NCBI GenBank assembly: GCA_902560315.1
Contig: CACELG010000001.1
Coordinates: 124,001-188,000, forward strand
From: an uncultured SAR86 cluster bacterium
GTDB lineage: Bacteria; Pseudomonadota; Gammaproteobacteria; Magnimaribacterales; D2472
Length of the DNA stretch: 64,000 bases
Direction: 5' to 3'
Part shown: positions 36,615 to 46,020 of the stretch, piece after piece
Layout of the letters: each line of letters begins with the position of its first letter
How positions within the stretch are numbered: position 1 is the first letter of the stretch
Notes under the pieces: model-generated
What the model saw: only the letters and a program-made list of their open reading frames with translations
Told to the model about the DNA's origin: nothing
Databases searched by the model: none
Translations under genes and position numbers: made by a program

Positions 36615-36941
36615 ATGAAAACTAAAAGTGTTTACAAGATAATTTTCATTCAACTTGGTGAAATTTACGAAGTTTTTGCAAAGCAAATATACCAAAGTGA
36701 TATGTACGGTTTTATCGAGGTGGAAGAGTATATCTTCAATAAAGATAAACAGCTAGTGGTTGACCCAAGTTCTGAAAAGTTAAAAAATGAGTTTTCTAAA
36801 GTTGAAAGAAGCTATATACCAATTAACTCAGTAATTAGAATAGATGAGGTTAATGAATCAGGTGAGGCTAAAATAAAAGAAAATAAAGGCCAAGTAAGCC
36901 CATTTCCCTTAAACATTCAACCATCAAATAAAAAAGATTAG
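36615..36941 (+). CDS. DUF1820 family protein
   Basis: A 108-residue cytoplasmic protein of the DUF1820 type found across gammaproteobacteria. Features are YKIIFIQLGEIYEVFAKQ at the N-terminus, FIEVEEYIF and RSYIPINSVIRIDEV. Function is unknown; family members are short, single-domain and basic-poor. It is convergent with orn one base away and divergent from miaB. Confidence 0.78.
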   Translation: MKTKSVYKIIFIQLGEIYEVFAKQIYQSDMYGFIEVEEYIFNKDKQLVVDPSSEKLKNEFSKVERSYIPINSVIRIDEVNESGEAKIKENKGQVSPFPLNIQPSNKKD

Positions 36942-36942
36942 A

Positions 36943-37491
36943 TTATTCGGGCATAAATAGTTTTTTATAGAATCTTAATTCCTCTACAGATTCTTTAATG
37001 TCTCCGAGCGCTCTATGAGAACCCTTCTTCTCATAAACCTGAGCTTCGTTCATCCATCTAACAGCTACTTCTTTAAATGATGAAACATCTATATGTCTAT
37101 AATTAAAATAAGCTTCTAATCTAGGCATATATTTAGATAAAAATCTTCTATCATGAGAAACGGTGTTACCACACATAGGAGAGGCTTTTTCTCCAACATA
37201 CTTAGAAATAAAATCTAATGTTTCAATTTCTGCTATTTGTTCAGTTATATCACTCTTAATTACTTCCTGAATTAAGCCAGATGAGCCATGCTGATTTTGG
37301 TTCCATTCATCCATTGAATCTAGAAGTTCTTTAGATTGAGAAATAATTAAATTAGGTCCTTCAGCAATAAGATTAAGATCAGAATCAGTAACCAATGTTG
37401 CTACTTCAATAATCCTTTCCGTCTCTGGATCTAAACCGGTCATTTCTAAGTCAATCCAGATAAGGTTATCTCTTGATTTTAAAGTCTTCAT
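36943..37491 (-). CDS. orn: Oligoribonuclease
   Basis: A 3'-to-5' exonuclease that degrades 2-5 nt RNAs and linear pGpG. It is a DEDDh enzyme: WIDLEMTGLDPE carries the first two acidic residues, CGNTVSHDRRFL the third and HRALGDIKES the catalytic histidine and last aspartate. Length (182) is standard. Divergent from rsgA, as in E. coli. Confidence 0.97.
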   Translation of the reverse strand: MKTLKSRDNLIWIDLEMTGLDPETERIIEVATLVTDSDLNLIAEGPNLIISQSKELLDSMDEWNQNQHGSSGLIQEVIKSDITEQIAEIETLDFISKYVGEKASPMCGNTVSHDRRFLSKYMPRLEAYFNYRHIDVSSFKEVAVRWMNEAQVYEKKGSHRALGDIKESVEELRFYKKLFMPE

Positions 37492-37532
37492 ATCTTTTTA
37501 TAATTGCTTCTTTAGTGTATTTTGTTCCTATT

Positions 37533-38393
37533 ATGAAAAAAGTTCAAACTGGGCAAGTTATAGAGTTTTATTCAAATAGCTGTTTGGTAAAGACAGAATT
37601 TGGAAAATTCTCGACCTTGGCAATAAAAAATATCGTCGTTGGTGACTATGTCGAATTAGAAATTATCCAAGATAGCAAAAAAATTACAGGTAAAATTCTA
37701 AATATTCTAAATAGAGAAACAAAGCTTTCTAAGACACTGGGTAGCAAAAGAAAATTATTTGCAGCCAACATAAGTCATGTTGGTATCATTGTTACGCCTA
37801 AACCGAAAACCTCCACAGAATTTATTGATAAATGGATATTAAAATCAAAATTATCAAAGATTGAACCTTTCATTATAAATAACAAAATTGATATCGATTC
37901 TAATAGGGAATATAAAGATAAACTGGATATTTATAAAAAAATTAATATTAAAGTCATTAATTGTTCTGCAAAGAATGGGGATAATATTGGAGAGCTTTTA
38001 AGTTTTTTAAAAGATAAATGTTCTCTTTTTGTTGGTAATTCAGGTGCTGGTAAATCCACTCTCACATCTAGGCTTATTGGAGAAAATCTAAAAACAAATA
38101 CCCTATCTAATGATCAAGGAGTCCATACAACTTCCATATCTTCTCTTTATGAGATTGAGGATAATATAAAAATTATTGATTCACCCGGAATGCGTGACAT
38201 TGAAATAACTGATTATCCAAAAGAACAAATTATTAATGGATTTGAAGAAATTCTGGATGCTGCAAAATATTGTAAATTTTCAGATTGTAATCATATTAAT
38301 AATGAAGGATGTTTTGTCCTTGAAAGCTTGGCTAATGGTCAAATTAATCAAAGCAGATACAATAACTTTATTAAATTTAGAGATCACGGGTAA
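37533..38393 (+). CDS. rsgA: Small ribosomal subunit biogenesis GTPase RsgA
   Basis: A circularly permuted GTPase that matures the 30S subunit. Motif order is G4 NNKID (116-120), then G1 GNSGAGKS (168-175), then G3 DSPGMRD, with an N-terminal OB fold. A zinc site follows: CKFSDCNH and EGC. I start it at the ATG at 37533 (MKKVQTGQ), giving 286 residues. An upstream in-frame start at 37473 would add a non-conserved hydrophobic stretch and overlap orn. The family is usually longer (E. coli 350), so this is a compact version. Confidence 0.93.
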   Translation: MKKVQTGQVIEFYSNSCLVKTEFGKFSTLAIKNIVVGDYVELEIIQDSKKITGKILNILNRETKLSKTLGSKRKLFAANISHVGIIVTPKPKTSTEFIDKWILKSKLSKIEPFIINNKIDIDSNREYKDKLDIYKKINIKVINCSAKNGDNIGELLSFLKDKCSLFVGNSGAGKSTLTSRLIGENLKTNTLSNDQGVHTTSISSLYEIEDNIKIIDSPGMRDIEITDYPKEQIINGFEEILDAAKYCKFSDCNHINNEGCFVLESLANGQINQSRYNNFIKFRDHG

Positions 38394-38394
38394 T

Positions 38395-39135
38395 ATGAAT
38401 AAAAAGACTCATTTTGGATATCGCCAAGTTGATAAGGCTAAAAAAAGTAACTATGTTGGTGATGTGTTTACTTCTGTAGCTAAGAATTATGACATTATGA
38501 ATGATGCGATGTCTTTTGGAATGCACAGGCTATGGAAGAAGATTTTAGTTGAGCTTGCTGCAATTGGAGAAAAAGACATTATTTTGGATATTGCAAGTGG
38601 CACAGGAGATATTTCAAAATTAATATCAAAAGAATACCCTAATACAACCATTTATATGAGTGATATCAACTATGACATGCTTAATGAGGGTAGAAATAGG
38701 GCAATTGACGAGACCTTTGATTCTAATTGCTCTTTCTGCCAATTAAGTGGTGAAAATTTGCCTTTTAAAGATCGATCTTTTGATTTAATTACAGTTGGAT
38801 TTGGGCTAAGAAATTTCACAGATAAAAAAAAGGGACTTTCAGAAATGAGAAGATGTCTTTCTAAAAATGGAAAGCTAATGGTGTTAGAATTTTCTAAGCC
38901 AATCAATCCTGTATTCTCAAAAATATATGATTGGTATTCTTTTAATATACTTCCAAAACTTGGATCAATGCTTGCAAATGACTCAGAAAGCTATCAATAT
39001 CTTGCTGAGTCGATAAGAATGCATCCTGACCAAGAATCGCTAAAAAAAATAATCATTGAGTCCGGATTTAATGAATGTAAATTTTATAATCTTTTAAATG
39101 GGATAGTGGCTATACATATTGCTTATAATGATTAA
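38395..39135 (+). CDS. ubiE: Ubiquinone/menaquinone biosynthesis C-methyltransferase UbiE
   Basis: A SAM-dependent methyltransferase for the ring carbon of demethyl-quinol precursors. Motif I is LDIASGTGDISK (about 64-75), and the UbiE signatures NYDIMNDAMSFGMHRLWK and GFGLRNFTDKKKGL are present. The real start is the ATG at 38395, one base after the rsgA stop (246 residues). A longer in-frame reading from 38236 would lie inside rsgA. It overlaps ubiJ by 8 bases. Confidence 0.96.
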   Translation: MNKKTHFGYRQVDKAKKSNYVGDVFTSVAKNYDIMNDAMSFGMHRLWKKILVELAAIGEKDIILDIASGTGDISKLISKEYPNTTIYMSDINYDMLNEGRNRAIDETFDSNCSFCQLSGENLPFKDRSFDLITVGFGLRNFTDKKKGLSEMRRCLSKNGKLMVLEFSKPINPVFSKIYDWYSFNILPKLGSMLANDSESYQYLAESIRMHPDQESLKKIIIESGFNECKFYNLLNGIVAIHIAYND

Positions 39136-39625
39136 TTTAAATAAATTATTTGTACAATTTCTTAAAGACTTTAAAGAATCATCTCCTAATCTTAAAAAGT
39201 CTTTAGAAGAAATTTCCCCAATAGAGTTCTGCATAAATATCAAAGGGCATAAAAAAATCTTCATCAAGATTGACGATGAAGATTCTGATATTTCTTTTTC
39301 AAAAAATAATTATCAATTTGAGGTAAAGGGATCTCTAATTGAATTATTGAGCCTATTAGCAACAAAAAAATTAAATAAAAATTTAATTTACGGGGATGCA
39401 GAACTGGCTATCATTTTTGTTAATATTATTCTTAAGTCAAATGTTGATGTTGTTTACTTGATTGATAAATATTTTGGAGATGTACCAGCTGTTCTTGCAT
39501 ACAGTGTTTTAAAGATATTTAATTCATCTGATGATAATTCAGATATCGAATATAAAAACATTAGAAAGCGACTTAGAGATATTTCAATTAGACTAGATAG
39601 ACTCGAAGCACTTAAGATAATATGA
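39128..39625 (+). CDS. ubiJ: Ubiquinone biosynthesis accessory factor UbiJ
   Basis: An SCP2-fold lipid-binding protein that binds ubiquinone intermediates for the Ubi complex. The FEVKGSLIELLSLLA and LIYGDAELAIIF stretches match the SCP2 core, and the C-terminal part (YKNIRKRLRDISIRLDRLEAL) is a helical tail typical of UbiJ. I start it at the ATG at 39128. The position between ubiE and ubiB is decisive. Confidence 0.88.
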   Translation: MINLNKLFVQFLKDFKESSPNLKKSLEEISPIEFCINIKGHKKIFIKIDDEDSDISFSKNNYQFEVKGSLIELLSLLATKKLNKNLIYGDAELAIIFVNIILKSNVDVVYLIDKYFGDVPAVLAYSVLKIFNSSDDNSDIEYKNIRKRLRDISIRLDRLEALKII

Positions 39626-41103
39626 ATTTTATAGTTGTCATTTATGAATTATTGAGGATGTCTATCATTGGCGTCCAAAAAGGAATATTTTATAACCCTA
39701 ATGGAAGTAAGCTTGCCTCATATTTAGAGTCTTTAGGTCCAATATTTACAAAATTTGGACAACTGCTTTCTACTAGAACAGATATACTTGACGCAGAAAC
39801 GGCAAAAGAATTAGAAAGTTTAACAGATAGCTGTAAGCCATTTAATGTTGAAAAACTTATAAATATAGTCGAGTCAGAACTTGGCGATTCAATTGAAAAT
39901 ATCTTTGAGTCATTCGATAAAGAGCCCTTAGCAGCTGCGTCATTAGCACAAGTTCATTCTGCAAAACTTAAAAATGGTGACCAAGTTGTTATCAAAGTTC
40001 TTAGGCCAAACATAGAAAAAAAGGTTAAAAAGAATCTCAGATTACTTAAAGCAGCTGCAAAAATATTTTCTTATGTTTATAAAGACAGTTATCGGTTAAA
40101 GCCGAATGAGGTTGTTCTAGATTATGAATCTACAATAAGAAAAGAATTAGATTTAAAACTAGAAGCTTCTAATACAAATCTCACTAGAAAAAATTTTTTA
40201 AATTCGAGTGAACTATATATACCAGAAGTATATTGGGATCTAACAACTTCTAAAGTTATGGTTCTTGAAAAAATAGATGGCATTCCATGTACGGATATTA
40301 AGCAAATAGAAAAATATGGCATAAATAAAAAATTGCTCGCTGAAAATGGGGTAATGATATTTCTTAATCAAGTATTTAGAGATAACTTCTTTCATGCAGA
40401 TATGCATCCTGGAAATATTTTTGTTTCAAAGACAAATGTTGAAAACCCAGGATATATTGCGGTCGATTGCGCAATAACAGGATCCTTGTCAAATGAGGAA
40501 AGATATATTCTGGCAAGGATGTTGCAGTCTGTTCTGAAACAGAACTATAAAACTCTAGCTAATTTATTTATAAGTTCAGGATGGGTTGATGTAAATACTA
40601 ATAATATTGAACTTGAAAATACTTTAAGAGCTTGTTGTGAACCTATATTTGAAAAACCCTTGTCAGAAATTGAGTTTGGTAAGTTGCTTTTATATCTCTT
40701 TCAAAGCACAAGGCAATATGGATTATCGCTACAGACTTCTCTTGTGTTATTGCAAAAAACACTGATTCATATCGAGGGCATGGGAAGGCAAATATATCCT
40801 GATCTTGATTTTTGGGGTATTGCAGAGCCTTATCTTGATAATTGGTTAAATGAACAATTTAGTCCATTAAAATTGAAGGATTATATTATTGAAAATAAAG
40901 AAGATATTTTGCTCAAGGCATCAGAAATTCCAACTATTATTTTTGAAACTCTTGATGAGATAAGAAGCTATTCTAATAATAAGTATGTAAATAATGACAG
41001 AGTTAAAGATTTGGAAAAGCAATTATCTAAACAAAAATATCTTAATAGAGTATTTGGTTTAGGTATAATTGTAGTTATAGCTATTATAGTAATAGTTACT
41101 TAG
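39622..41103 (+). CDS. ubiB: Ubiquinone biosynthesis kinase-like protein UbiB
   Basis: An ABC1/ADCK atypical kinase required for ubiquinone synthesis, probably as an ATPase. The KxGQ motif KFGQ (44-47), the alanine-rich AAAS loop (104-107), VVIKVLRP with K125, and [10 protein letters not shown] are visible. A C-terminal transmembrane helix (about 474-492) anchors it. It overlaps ubiJ by 4 bases and precedes tatA, the standard gammaproteobacterial order. Confidence 0.96.
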   Translation: MNFIVVIYELLRMSIIGVQKGIFYNPNGSKLASYLESLGPIFTKFGQLLSTRTDILDAETAKELESLTDSCKPFNVEKLINIVESELGDSIENIFESFDKEPLAAASLAQVHSAKLKNGDQVVIKVLRPNIEKKVKKNLRLLKAAAKIFSYVYKDSYRLKPNEVVLDYESTIRKELDLKLEASNTNLTRKNFLNSSELYIPEVYWDLTTSKVMVLEKIDGIPCTDIKQIEKYGINKKLLAENGVMIFLNQVFRDNFFHADMHPGNIFVSKTNVENPGYIAVDCAITGSLSNEERYILARMLQSVLKQNYKTLANLFISSGWVDVNTNNIELENTLRACCEPIFEKPLSEIEFGKLLLYLFQSTRQYGLSLQTSLVLLQKTLIHIEGMGRQIYPDLDFWGIAEPYLDNWLNEQFSPLKLKDYIIENKEDILLKASEIPTIIFETLDEIRSYSNNKYVNNDRVKDLEKQLSKQKYLNRVFGLGIIVVIAIIVIVT

Positions 41104-41111
41104 GAGTTTTT

Positions 41112-41276
41112 ATGGGTTTTGGCGGAATAAGTATATGGCAATTATTAATAATCTTAGTTGTCGTGCTTCTTATATTTGGTAGTGGAAAACTTAAGTCTCT
41201 TGGATCAGACTTGGGTTCTAGCATAAAAGGCTTTAAAAAAGCAGTAAAAGAAGATTCTAAAAAAGAAGAAGACTAA
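41112..41276 (+). CDS. tatA: Twin-arginine translocase subunit TatA
   Basis: A 54-residue protein. A short periplasmic start ([10 protein letters not shown]) is followed by one transmembrane helix ([12 protein letters not shown]), the hinge [14 protein letters not shown], an amphipathic helix and a lysine/glutamate tail. GGAG lies before the ATG. It is shorter than E. coli TatA (89), mainly in the tail. TatA forms the translocation pore with TatBC. It lies between ubiB and tatB. Confidence 0.95.
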   Translation: MGFGGISIWQLLIILVVVLLIFGSGKLKSLGSDLGSSIKGFKKAVKEDSKKEED

Positions 41277-41278
41277 AA

Positions 41279-41524
41279 TTGTTTCAAATTGGCTTTCTTG
41301 AAATTCTAATTATTTTTATATTAGGGCTCATAATTATTGGTCCTAAAAGATTGCCTGAGGTTATCAAAACACTAATTAAGTTTTATAAAAGAATTGAAAG
41401 TAAGCTAGGTGCCTTCAAAAAAGACATTGAAAAAGATATTGGAACTGATGAACTCAAAAAAGATGTTTTTAATGAATTAAGAATGGAAGAGCTTGAAAAC
41501 AATAAAGATTCAAAAAATGACTAA
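41279..41524 (+). CDS. tatB: Twin-arginine translocase subunit TatB
   Basis: An 81-residue membrane protein with an N-terminal helix (GFLEILIIFILGLIIIGP), the conserved GPKRLPEVIK hinge and a charged amphipathic helix. The start is TTG at 41279, two bases after the tatA stop. The protein is less than half the length of E. coli TatB (171), with a reduced C-terminal tail. It overlaps tatC by 8 bases. Confidence 0.93.
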   Translation: MFQIGFLEILIIFILGLIIIGPKRLPEVIKTLIKFYKRIESKLGAFKKDIEKDIGTDELKKDVFNELRMEELENNKDSKND

Positions 41525-42218
41525 AGAGTCTGTCTCAAATCACTTGCTTGAACTCAGAGCTCGATTGCTAAAATTTATAATCCTATTTGGTTTTTTTGTA
41601 ATCATAGGTATTCCATTTGCGGGTGAAATATATTCATTTGTTGCAGCTCCTTTAATAAGCTTGCTCCCTGATGGAAGCTCTATGATTGCAACTGAAGTTG
41701 CTTCACCATTCATGGCGCCAATTAAGTTAGTTATATATGTGGCTCTTTTGTTTTCAATGCCATGGCTGTTTTACCAAACGTGGATGTTTATATCTCCTGG
41801 GTTGTATAAAAACGAAAAAAAATTTACTGCGCCATTAATGCTTTCAACTGTAATTTTATTTTTTAGTGGTGTTAGCTTTGCTTTTTTTATAGTTTGTCCA
41901 ATTATCTTTAAATTCTTTATTGGGATGGCACCAGATTCCATTCAAGTGATGACAGACATAAGTCAATATTTAAGCTTTATTTTTAAACTTGTTTTTGCTT
42001 TTGGCATAGCTTTTGAAATTCCAATAGCAACTATTCTTCTAGTAAATAGTGGTATAACTTCAAAAGCATCTTTAGTTAAAGCAAGACCATATATGATTGT
42101 ACTTTTCTTGGTTATTGGAATGCTATTAACTCCACCTGACGTATTCTCACAATTATTTCTTGCAATTCCTATGTGGGCTTTATTTGAAATTGGAATTCTT
42201 TTCTCTAAAGAGAAATAA
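41517..42218 (+). CDS. tatC: Sec-independent protein translocase TatC
   Basis: The six-helix core receptor of the Tat system. The N-terminal NHLLELRARLLK, the PWLFYQTWMFISPGLY segment and the late LTPPDVFSQ motif are diagnostic. I start it at the ATG at 41517 (MTKESVS, 233 residues); an in-frame ATG at 41493 lies inside tatB. Its likely substrate in this window is the SRRTFLK-bearing protein at 59296. Confidence 0.96.
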   Translation: MTKESVSNHLLELRARLLKFIILFGFFVIIGIPFAGEIYSFVAAPLISLLPDGSSMIATEVASPFMAPIKLVIYVALLFSMPWLFYQTWMFISPGLYKNEKKFTAPLMLSTVILFFSGVSFAFFIVCPIIFKFFIGMAPDSIQVMTDISQYLSFIFKLVFAFGIAFEIPIATILLVNSGITSKASLVKARPYMIVLFLVIGMLLTPPDVFSQLFLAIPMWALFEIGILFSKEK

Positions 42219-42809
42219 TTATTTATTAAGATTTATTAAAGTTCGGTAAAAAAACCATGGCAATATTAACCAAGGCATTTGAGATTGGAGCATGATTGTT
42301 CGATCGTTAAATTCAAAAAGTATGGGATTAAAGTATGGTCCAAGTGGTGATAGGGGAGCCCATGATAAAGGCTTACCATCTGCTAATTGATCATGATACA
42401 AAAACATCTCAACTAGAATATTTTGACCAACGCACCAGAACATTAAAACGCTGAAGGCACTCCATTTCCATTTCTTAAAAACTATTGAATCTTTTCTGTG
42501 AGATATCCACATAAGCCATGTACCGCCTAATAAAACAGTTCCAGCATCTCCCATAGAGTTCATTAGCCAATTCGCATTCTTTGGTAACCACTTATTTAAA
42601 GCTTCGGATCTTCTTATATCTACTGAATCTCCGTCTATCCAACCATAGGTAAACCAAAGTTCCCAACTTAGTGCACAAACTGCTACGCCAATAATATAAA
42701 AAGTTGGAATCCAATTAGGTAATTTAGTTTTATTTTTAAAATAAATTATAAGTGGTAAAAAAACTGCTAAGTAAACAACAATTATTACTCTGATCTCTTC
42801 ATGAGACAT
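42219..42809 (-). CDS. Unknown multi-pass membrane protein
   Basis: I do not recognise this 196-residue protein. It has about five hydrophobic helices (near residues 8-24, 33-52, 88-103, 115-137 and 178-192). The loops are unusually rich in tryptophan and proline: WELWFTYGWIDGDS, GGTWLMWISH, LSWAPLSPLGPYFNP and QMPWLILPWFF. No catalytic motif is apparent. It abuts tatC tail-to-tail and ends the minus-strand run LOG/dtd/aldolase/pgk/tkt, three bases from the LOG gene. Confidence 0.7.
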   Translation of the reverse strand: MSHEEIRVIIVVYLAVFLPLIIYFKNKTKLPNWIPTFYIIGVAVCALSWELWFTYGWIDGDSVDIRRSEALNKWLPKNANWLMNSMGDAGTVLLGGTWLMWISHRKDSIVFKKWKWSAFSVLMFWCVGQNILVEMFLYHDQLADGKPLSWAPLSPLGPYFNPILFEFNDRTIMLQSQMPWLILPWFFYRTLINLNK

Positions 42810-42812
42810 TAA

Positions 42813-43394
42813 TTATAAGCCAAGTCTTTTTGTCCAATTGTCATCTGAAGGTTTCTGATGATTTACAACCATCTCTACTAGCTCATCTGGGCAGTCAGAA
42901 ATTAATAATTCTTTTAAATTTTCAGATGAAATAAACCCCTCATCAACTGCTTTATGAAACCATTTAATTAGATAATCATAATATCCATCAGTATTAAGAA
43001 TGCCAACAGGTTTATTTATGATTCCTAATTGGTTGCTTGCCATAATCTCTGCAAGCTCATCCAGCGATCCCACACCGCCAGGTAAAACAATAAATGCGTC
43101 TGATCTAGACATAAACTCATCTTTTCTATCAAGTAAAGTCTTTGATACAACTATCTCGTTTAATCTCGGATTAGCAAGCTCTAACGCATGCAGTGATTCA
43201 AGAGATATTCCTAAAACTTCAACTCCATTATCCAAAGCAGTATCAGAAATAATTTTCATAAGGCCAACATTACCTCCTCCAAAAACTACGTTGATTCCTT
43301 TTTTAGCAATTAATTCTGCAATAGACTTAGCTGCTTTAGCATATTCTGGATTTTTGCCCTCGTGCGCTCCACAAAAAATTGAAATATTCTTCAT
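42813..43394 (-). CDS. LOG-family nucleotide phosphoribohydrolase (TIGR00730 type)
   Basis: A 193-residue Rossmann-fold protein. The motifs FGGGNVGLM and LPGGVGSLDELAEI correspond to the LOG family GGGxxGLM and PGGxGTxxE, with serine in place of the threonine. Family members release cytokinin-type bases or AMP ribose-5-phosphate; in bacteria the physiological role is often unclear. It starts after dtd by 7 bases. Confidence 0.87.
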   Translation of the reverse strand: MKNISIFCGAHEGKNPEYAKAAKSIAELIAKKGINVVFGGGNVGLMKIISDTALDNGVEVLGISLESLHALELANPRLNEIVVSKTLLDRKDEFMSRSDAFIVLPGGVGSLDELAEIMASNQLGIINKPVGILNTDGYYDYLIKWFHKAVDEGFISSENLKELLISDCPDELVEMVVNHQKPSDDNWTKRLGL

Positions 43395-43401
43395 AAATTA
43401 T

Positions 43402-43839
43402 TTAAGTTTTAAAGTTAAAAGTTACTGGTCCTTTGTTGACCAAATTAATTTCCATAAATGCCCCAAACTTTCCTTCTTTAACTTTAGGAAATGAGTTTCT
43501 AAACTCTGTTAGAAATTTATCATACAATAATTTTGCCTCATCAGGTTTAGCAGCTTTGTGAAAACTTGGCTTGGTGCCTTTGTTAGTGATTGCAGCTAAA
43601 GTAAATTGGCTAACAATCAAAACCTCTTCATTAGAATCTTTTAAAGATTTTGATGATATGCCTTTTGGGCCATCAAGCATTCTGAAATTTATTATCTTGT
43701 TAGTCATTTCTTTAACTTTCTCAAAAGAATCGCTTTCTTCAATACATACAAAGAGCAAGCAGCCGCTTCCGATAGAAGAAAAAGTTTTATCATCAATGAT
43801 AATTTCAGCACTTGAAACTATTTGAGCGGTTGCTAACAA
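43402..43839 (-). CDS. dtd: D-aminoacyl-tRNA deacylase
   Basis: A 145-residue proofreading enzyme that hydrolyses D-aminoacyl-tRNA. The active-site SQFTLAA motif and the C-terminal gly-cisPro motif in NKGPVTFNF are present, with TKPSFHKAA. The start is TTG at 43839, three bases after the aldolase stop; no ATG precedes the conserved AQIVSSAEI beginning. Confidence 0.92.
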   Translation of the reverse strand: MLATAQIVSSAEIIIDDKTFSSIGSGCLLFVCIEESDSFEKVKEMTNKIINFRMLDGPKGISSKSLKDSNEEVLIVSQFTLAAITNKGTKPSFHKAAKPDEAKLLYDKFLTEFRNSFPKVKEGKFGAFMEINLVNKGPVTFNFKT

Positions 43840-43842
43840 ATT

Positions 43843-44859
43843 TTATCTGTCTTCAAGTTCTTCTTCCCATTGGCCAAGAGAAGCAAGTTTGTTCATCTCT
43901 GCCCTATGAGATAATTCATCCTGAGAAATGAATACATTTTCTGGTTTTCCACTCCAAGCTTTTAAAGCTGCCGCTTGAAGAGCTCTTCCATAAGAAAAAC
44001 TTAACTTCCACGAAAAACCTCCAATTTTATTCATAGCATCTAGATGAGCTGTTGCAAGAACATCTGACTGACCTCCAGAAAGAAAAGTTATCCCTGGAAG
44101 TTCTACAGGAACATTTTTAATTAGGCATTCCAAGGTTTTTGTTGCCACTTCATCAATCCCTGCTTGATCATTAGAATCTTTTCCAGAAGTAACCATATTA
44201 GGCTTTAAAAGTGTTCCTTTGATATTAATGTCATTTTTTTCTAAATGAGCAAATAGAGATTTTAATGACCGATCGGTTGCTGCATAACAATCGTCGATAG
44301 AATGTTCTCCATCCATTAACACTTCAGGCTCAACTATTGGAACCATTCCGTTATCTTGGGCACATTTTGCATAATTAGCTAAGGCCTGCATATTTGCATC
44401 AATACATTTATCTGTTGGGATTCCATCGCCAATATTGATAACAGCTCTCCATTTTGTGAATTTTGCTTCCATTGATGCATACTCTTTTAGTCTTTCGTCC
44501 AAGCCATCTAGTCCGATAGTTACCGTCTCGCCTGGGCAATCTTCAATTGGTTGCAATCCCTTATCGACTTTAATTCCAGGAAGGGCGCCTTGATTCAAAA
44601 TTAAATCTCTAAGCAGCGTTCCATCTTCTGATGTCTGTCTTATGGTTTCATCGAAAAGTATTACGCCGCCAATATTGCCATTCATGCCTTTTGATCTAAA
44701 AAGCATTTCTCTATAGTCTCTTCTATTTTCTTCTGTTGATTCAACACCTATAGAATCAAATCTTTTCCCACAGGTTGGATTGCTCTCATCCGCTGCAAGA
44801 ATACCTTTTCCATCTTCAACTATAAAGCTAGCTATTTCTTCAATATTATTAAGTGTCAT
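43843..44859 (-). CDS. Fructose-bisphosphate aldolase, class I
   Basis: A Schiff-base aldolase that cleaves or forms fructose-1,6-bisphosphate. At 338 residues it is close to eukaryotic-type class I enzymes. GILAADESNPTCGKRF, KWRAVINIGDGIPT, VEPEVLMDGEHS and the Schiff-base lysine in TLLKPNMVTSGK are visible, and SGGQSD closes the site. It needs no metal, unlike the class II FbaA common in Gammaproteobacteria. It follows pgk by six bases. Confidence 0.95.
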   Translation of the reverse strand: MTLNNIEEIASFIVEDGKGILAADESNPTCGKRFDSIGVESTEENRRDYREMLFRSKGMNGNIGGVILFDETIRQTSEDGTLLRDLILNQGALPGIKVDKGLQPIEDCPGETVTIGLDGLDERLKEYASMEAKFTKWRAVINIGDGIPTDKCIDANMQALANYAKCAQDNGMVPIVEPEVLMDGEHSIDDCYAATDRSLKSLFAHLEKNDINIKGTLLKPNMVTSGKDSNDQAGIDEVATKTLECLIKNVPVELPGITFLSGGQSDVLATAHLDAMNKIGGFSWKLSFSYGRALQAAALKAWSGKPENVFISQDELSHRAEMNKLASLGQWEEELEDR

Positions 44860-44865
44860 TTTTAT

Positions 44866-46020
44866 TTAGCCCCCTGTAACCTTTGAATTCAAAACATCTA
44901 TTGATGGTAATATCTTGCCTTCCATAAATTCTAAAAAGGCTCCTCCACCTGTTGAACAATATGATACATCATCTGATTTAATATATTTATTAATTGCCGA
45001 CAACGTTTCACCACCGCCTGCTAAAGAAAATGCTTTGGATTTTGCTATTACTTCTGACAGATTCTTAGTACCTTTTGAAAAAGCTTCATTTTCAAACACG
45101 CCCATTGGACCATTCCATAAAATGGTTTTAGCTTGATCTATCAAAGCAACTGTTTCGTCACTTAAATAAACATCTAAAATCATTTCTTCATCTAAAACTT
45201 TATTAATAGGAATTTCTTTTATATCCTCGCCCTCAAATGTTTTAGATGTTATTACTGTATTTGGTAAAACTATTTTTCCTTTACCAAGTATTTCTTTTGC
45301 AATATCTATCATCGAATCTTCAGCAAGAGATTTCCCAATATTTAAACCAGAAGCCTTCAAGAAAGTATTTGCAATGCCGCCTCCAACAATTATGTAATCA
45401 GCGACTGAACTAATGTGTTTTAATAATTCAAGTTTGGTAGAAACTTTTGCTCCTCCAATTATTGCTACGTATGGACTTTCATAGTTATTTAACGTTTGAG
45501 ATAAAAATTCATTTTCTCTTTCTAAAAGAAGGCCCGCACATGCTATAGGCGCATTTTTAATTGCTGAGTGGGTTGAAGCCTGCTCTCTGTGAGCCGTCCC
45601 AAAAGCATCAAAAACATATATATCTCCTAGACTAGCCAGTTTATTTCCTAGTTCTTGGCAATTTTCTTTTTCTCCTTTAAAAAATCTTATATTTTCTAAA
45701 AATTGAATATCTGTTTCACCATTAAAAATTTCATCAGATTCCAAGCTAGCAATTAACTCACAAGGCCTATTAATAATTGTTCCTAAATATTCTGTAACTG
45801 GCTTTAATGAAAATTTTTCATCAAAATTTCCTTCAATTGGTCTACCGAGATGACTTACCAATAAAACTTTTGCATTGTTTTCCAAAACATAATTAATTGT
45901 AGGTATACAAGATTCTATTCTTGTAGCATCTAAAATATTGCCGTCTTTTATTGGCACATTCATATCAACTCGTATTACAAGATTTTTATTTGCTATATCT
46001 ATGGAAGATAGATTAATCAT
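44866..46020 (-). CDS. pgk: Phosphoglycerate kinase
   Basis: A 384-residue glycolytic/gluconeogenic kinase. Substrate-side motifs are VIRVDMNVPIKDG and SHLGRPIEG. The C-terminal nucleotide side has IGGAKVSTKLELL, WNGPMGVFENEAF and GGGETLSAI. It overlaps tkt by 8 bases, giving the order tkt-pgk-aldolase. No gapA/epd lies in between. Confidence 0.97.
   Translation of the reverse strand: MINLSSIDIANKNLVIRVDMNVPIKDGNILDATRIESCIPTINYVLENNAKVLLVSHLGRPIEGNFDEKFSLKPVTEYLGTIINRPCELIASLESDEIFNGETDIQFLENIRFFKGEKENCQELGNKLASLGDIYVFDAFGTAHREQASTHSAIKNAPIACAGLLLERENEFLSQTLNNYESPYVAIIGGAKVSTKLELLKHISSVADYIIVGGGIANTFLKASGLNIGKSLAEDSMIDIAKEILGKGKIVLPNTVITSKTFEGEDIKEIPINKVLDEEMILDVYLSDETVALIDQAKTILWNGPMGVFENEAFSKGTKNLSEVIAKSKAFSLAGGGETLSAINKYIKSDDVSYCSTGGGAFLEFMEGKILPSIDVLNSKVTGG

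Noticed and set aside
37473-37532. N-terminal extension of RsgA with a hydrophobic stretch.
   Set aside because: Overlaps the divergent orn start and is not part of the RsgA fold; the ATG at 37533 fits the family.
38236-38394. N-terminal extension of UbiE.
   Set aside because: Lies inside rsgA in another frame; UbiE similarity begins at 38395.
43000-43494. Open frame of 164 codons on the plus strand.
   Set aside because: Antisense shadow of the LOG and dtd genes, serine/proline-rich with no recognisable domain.
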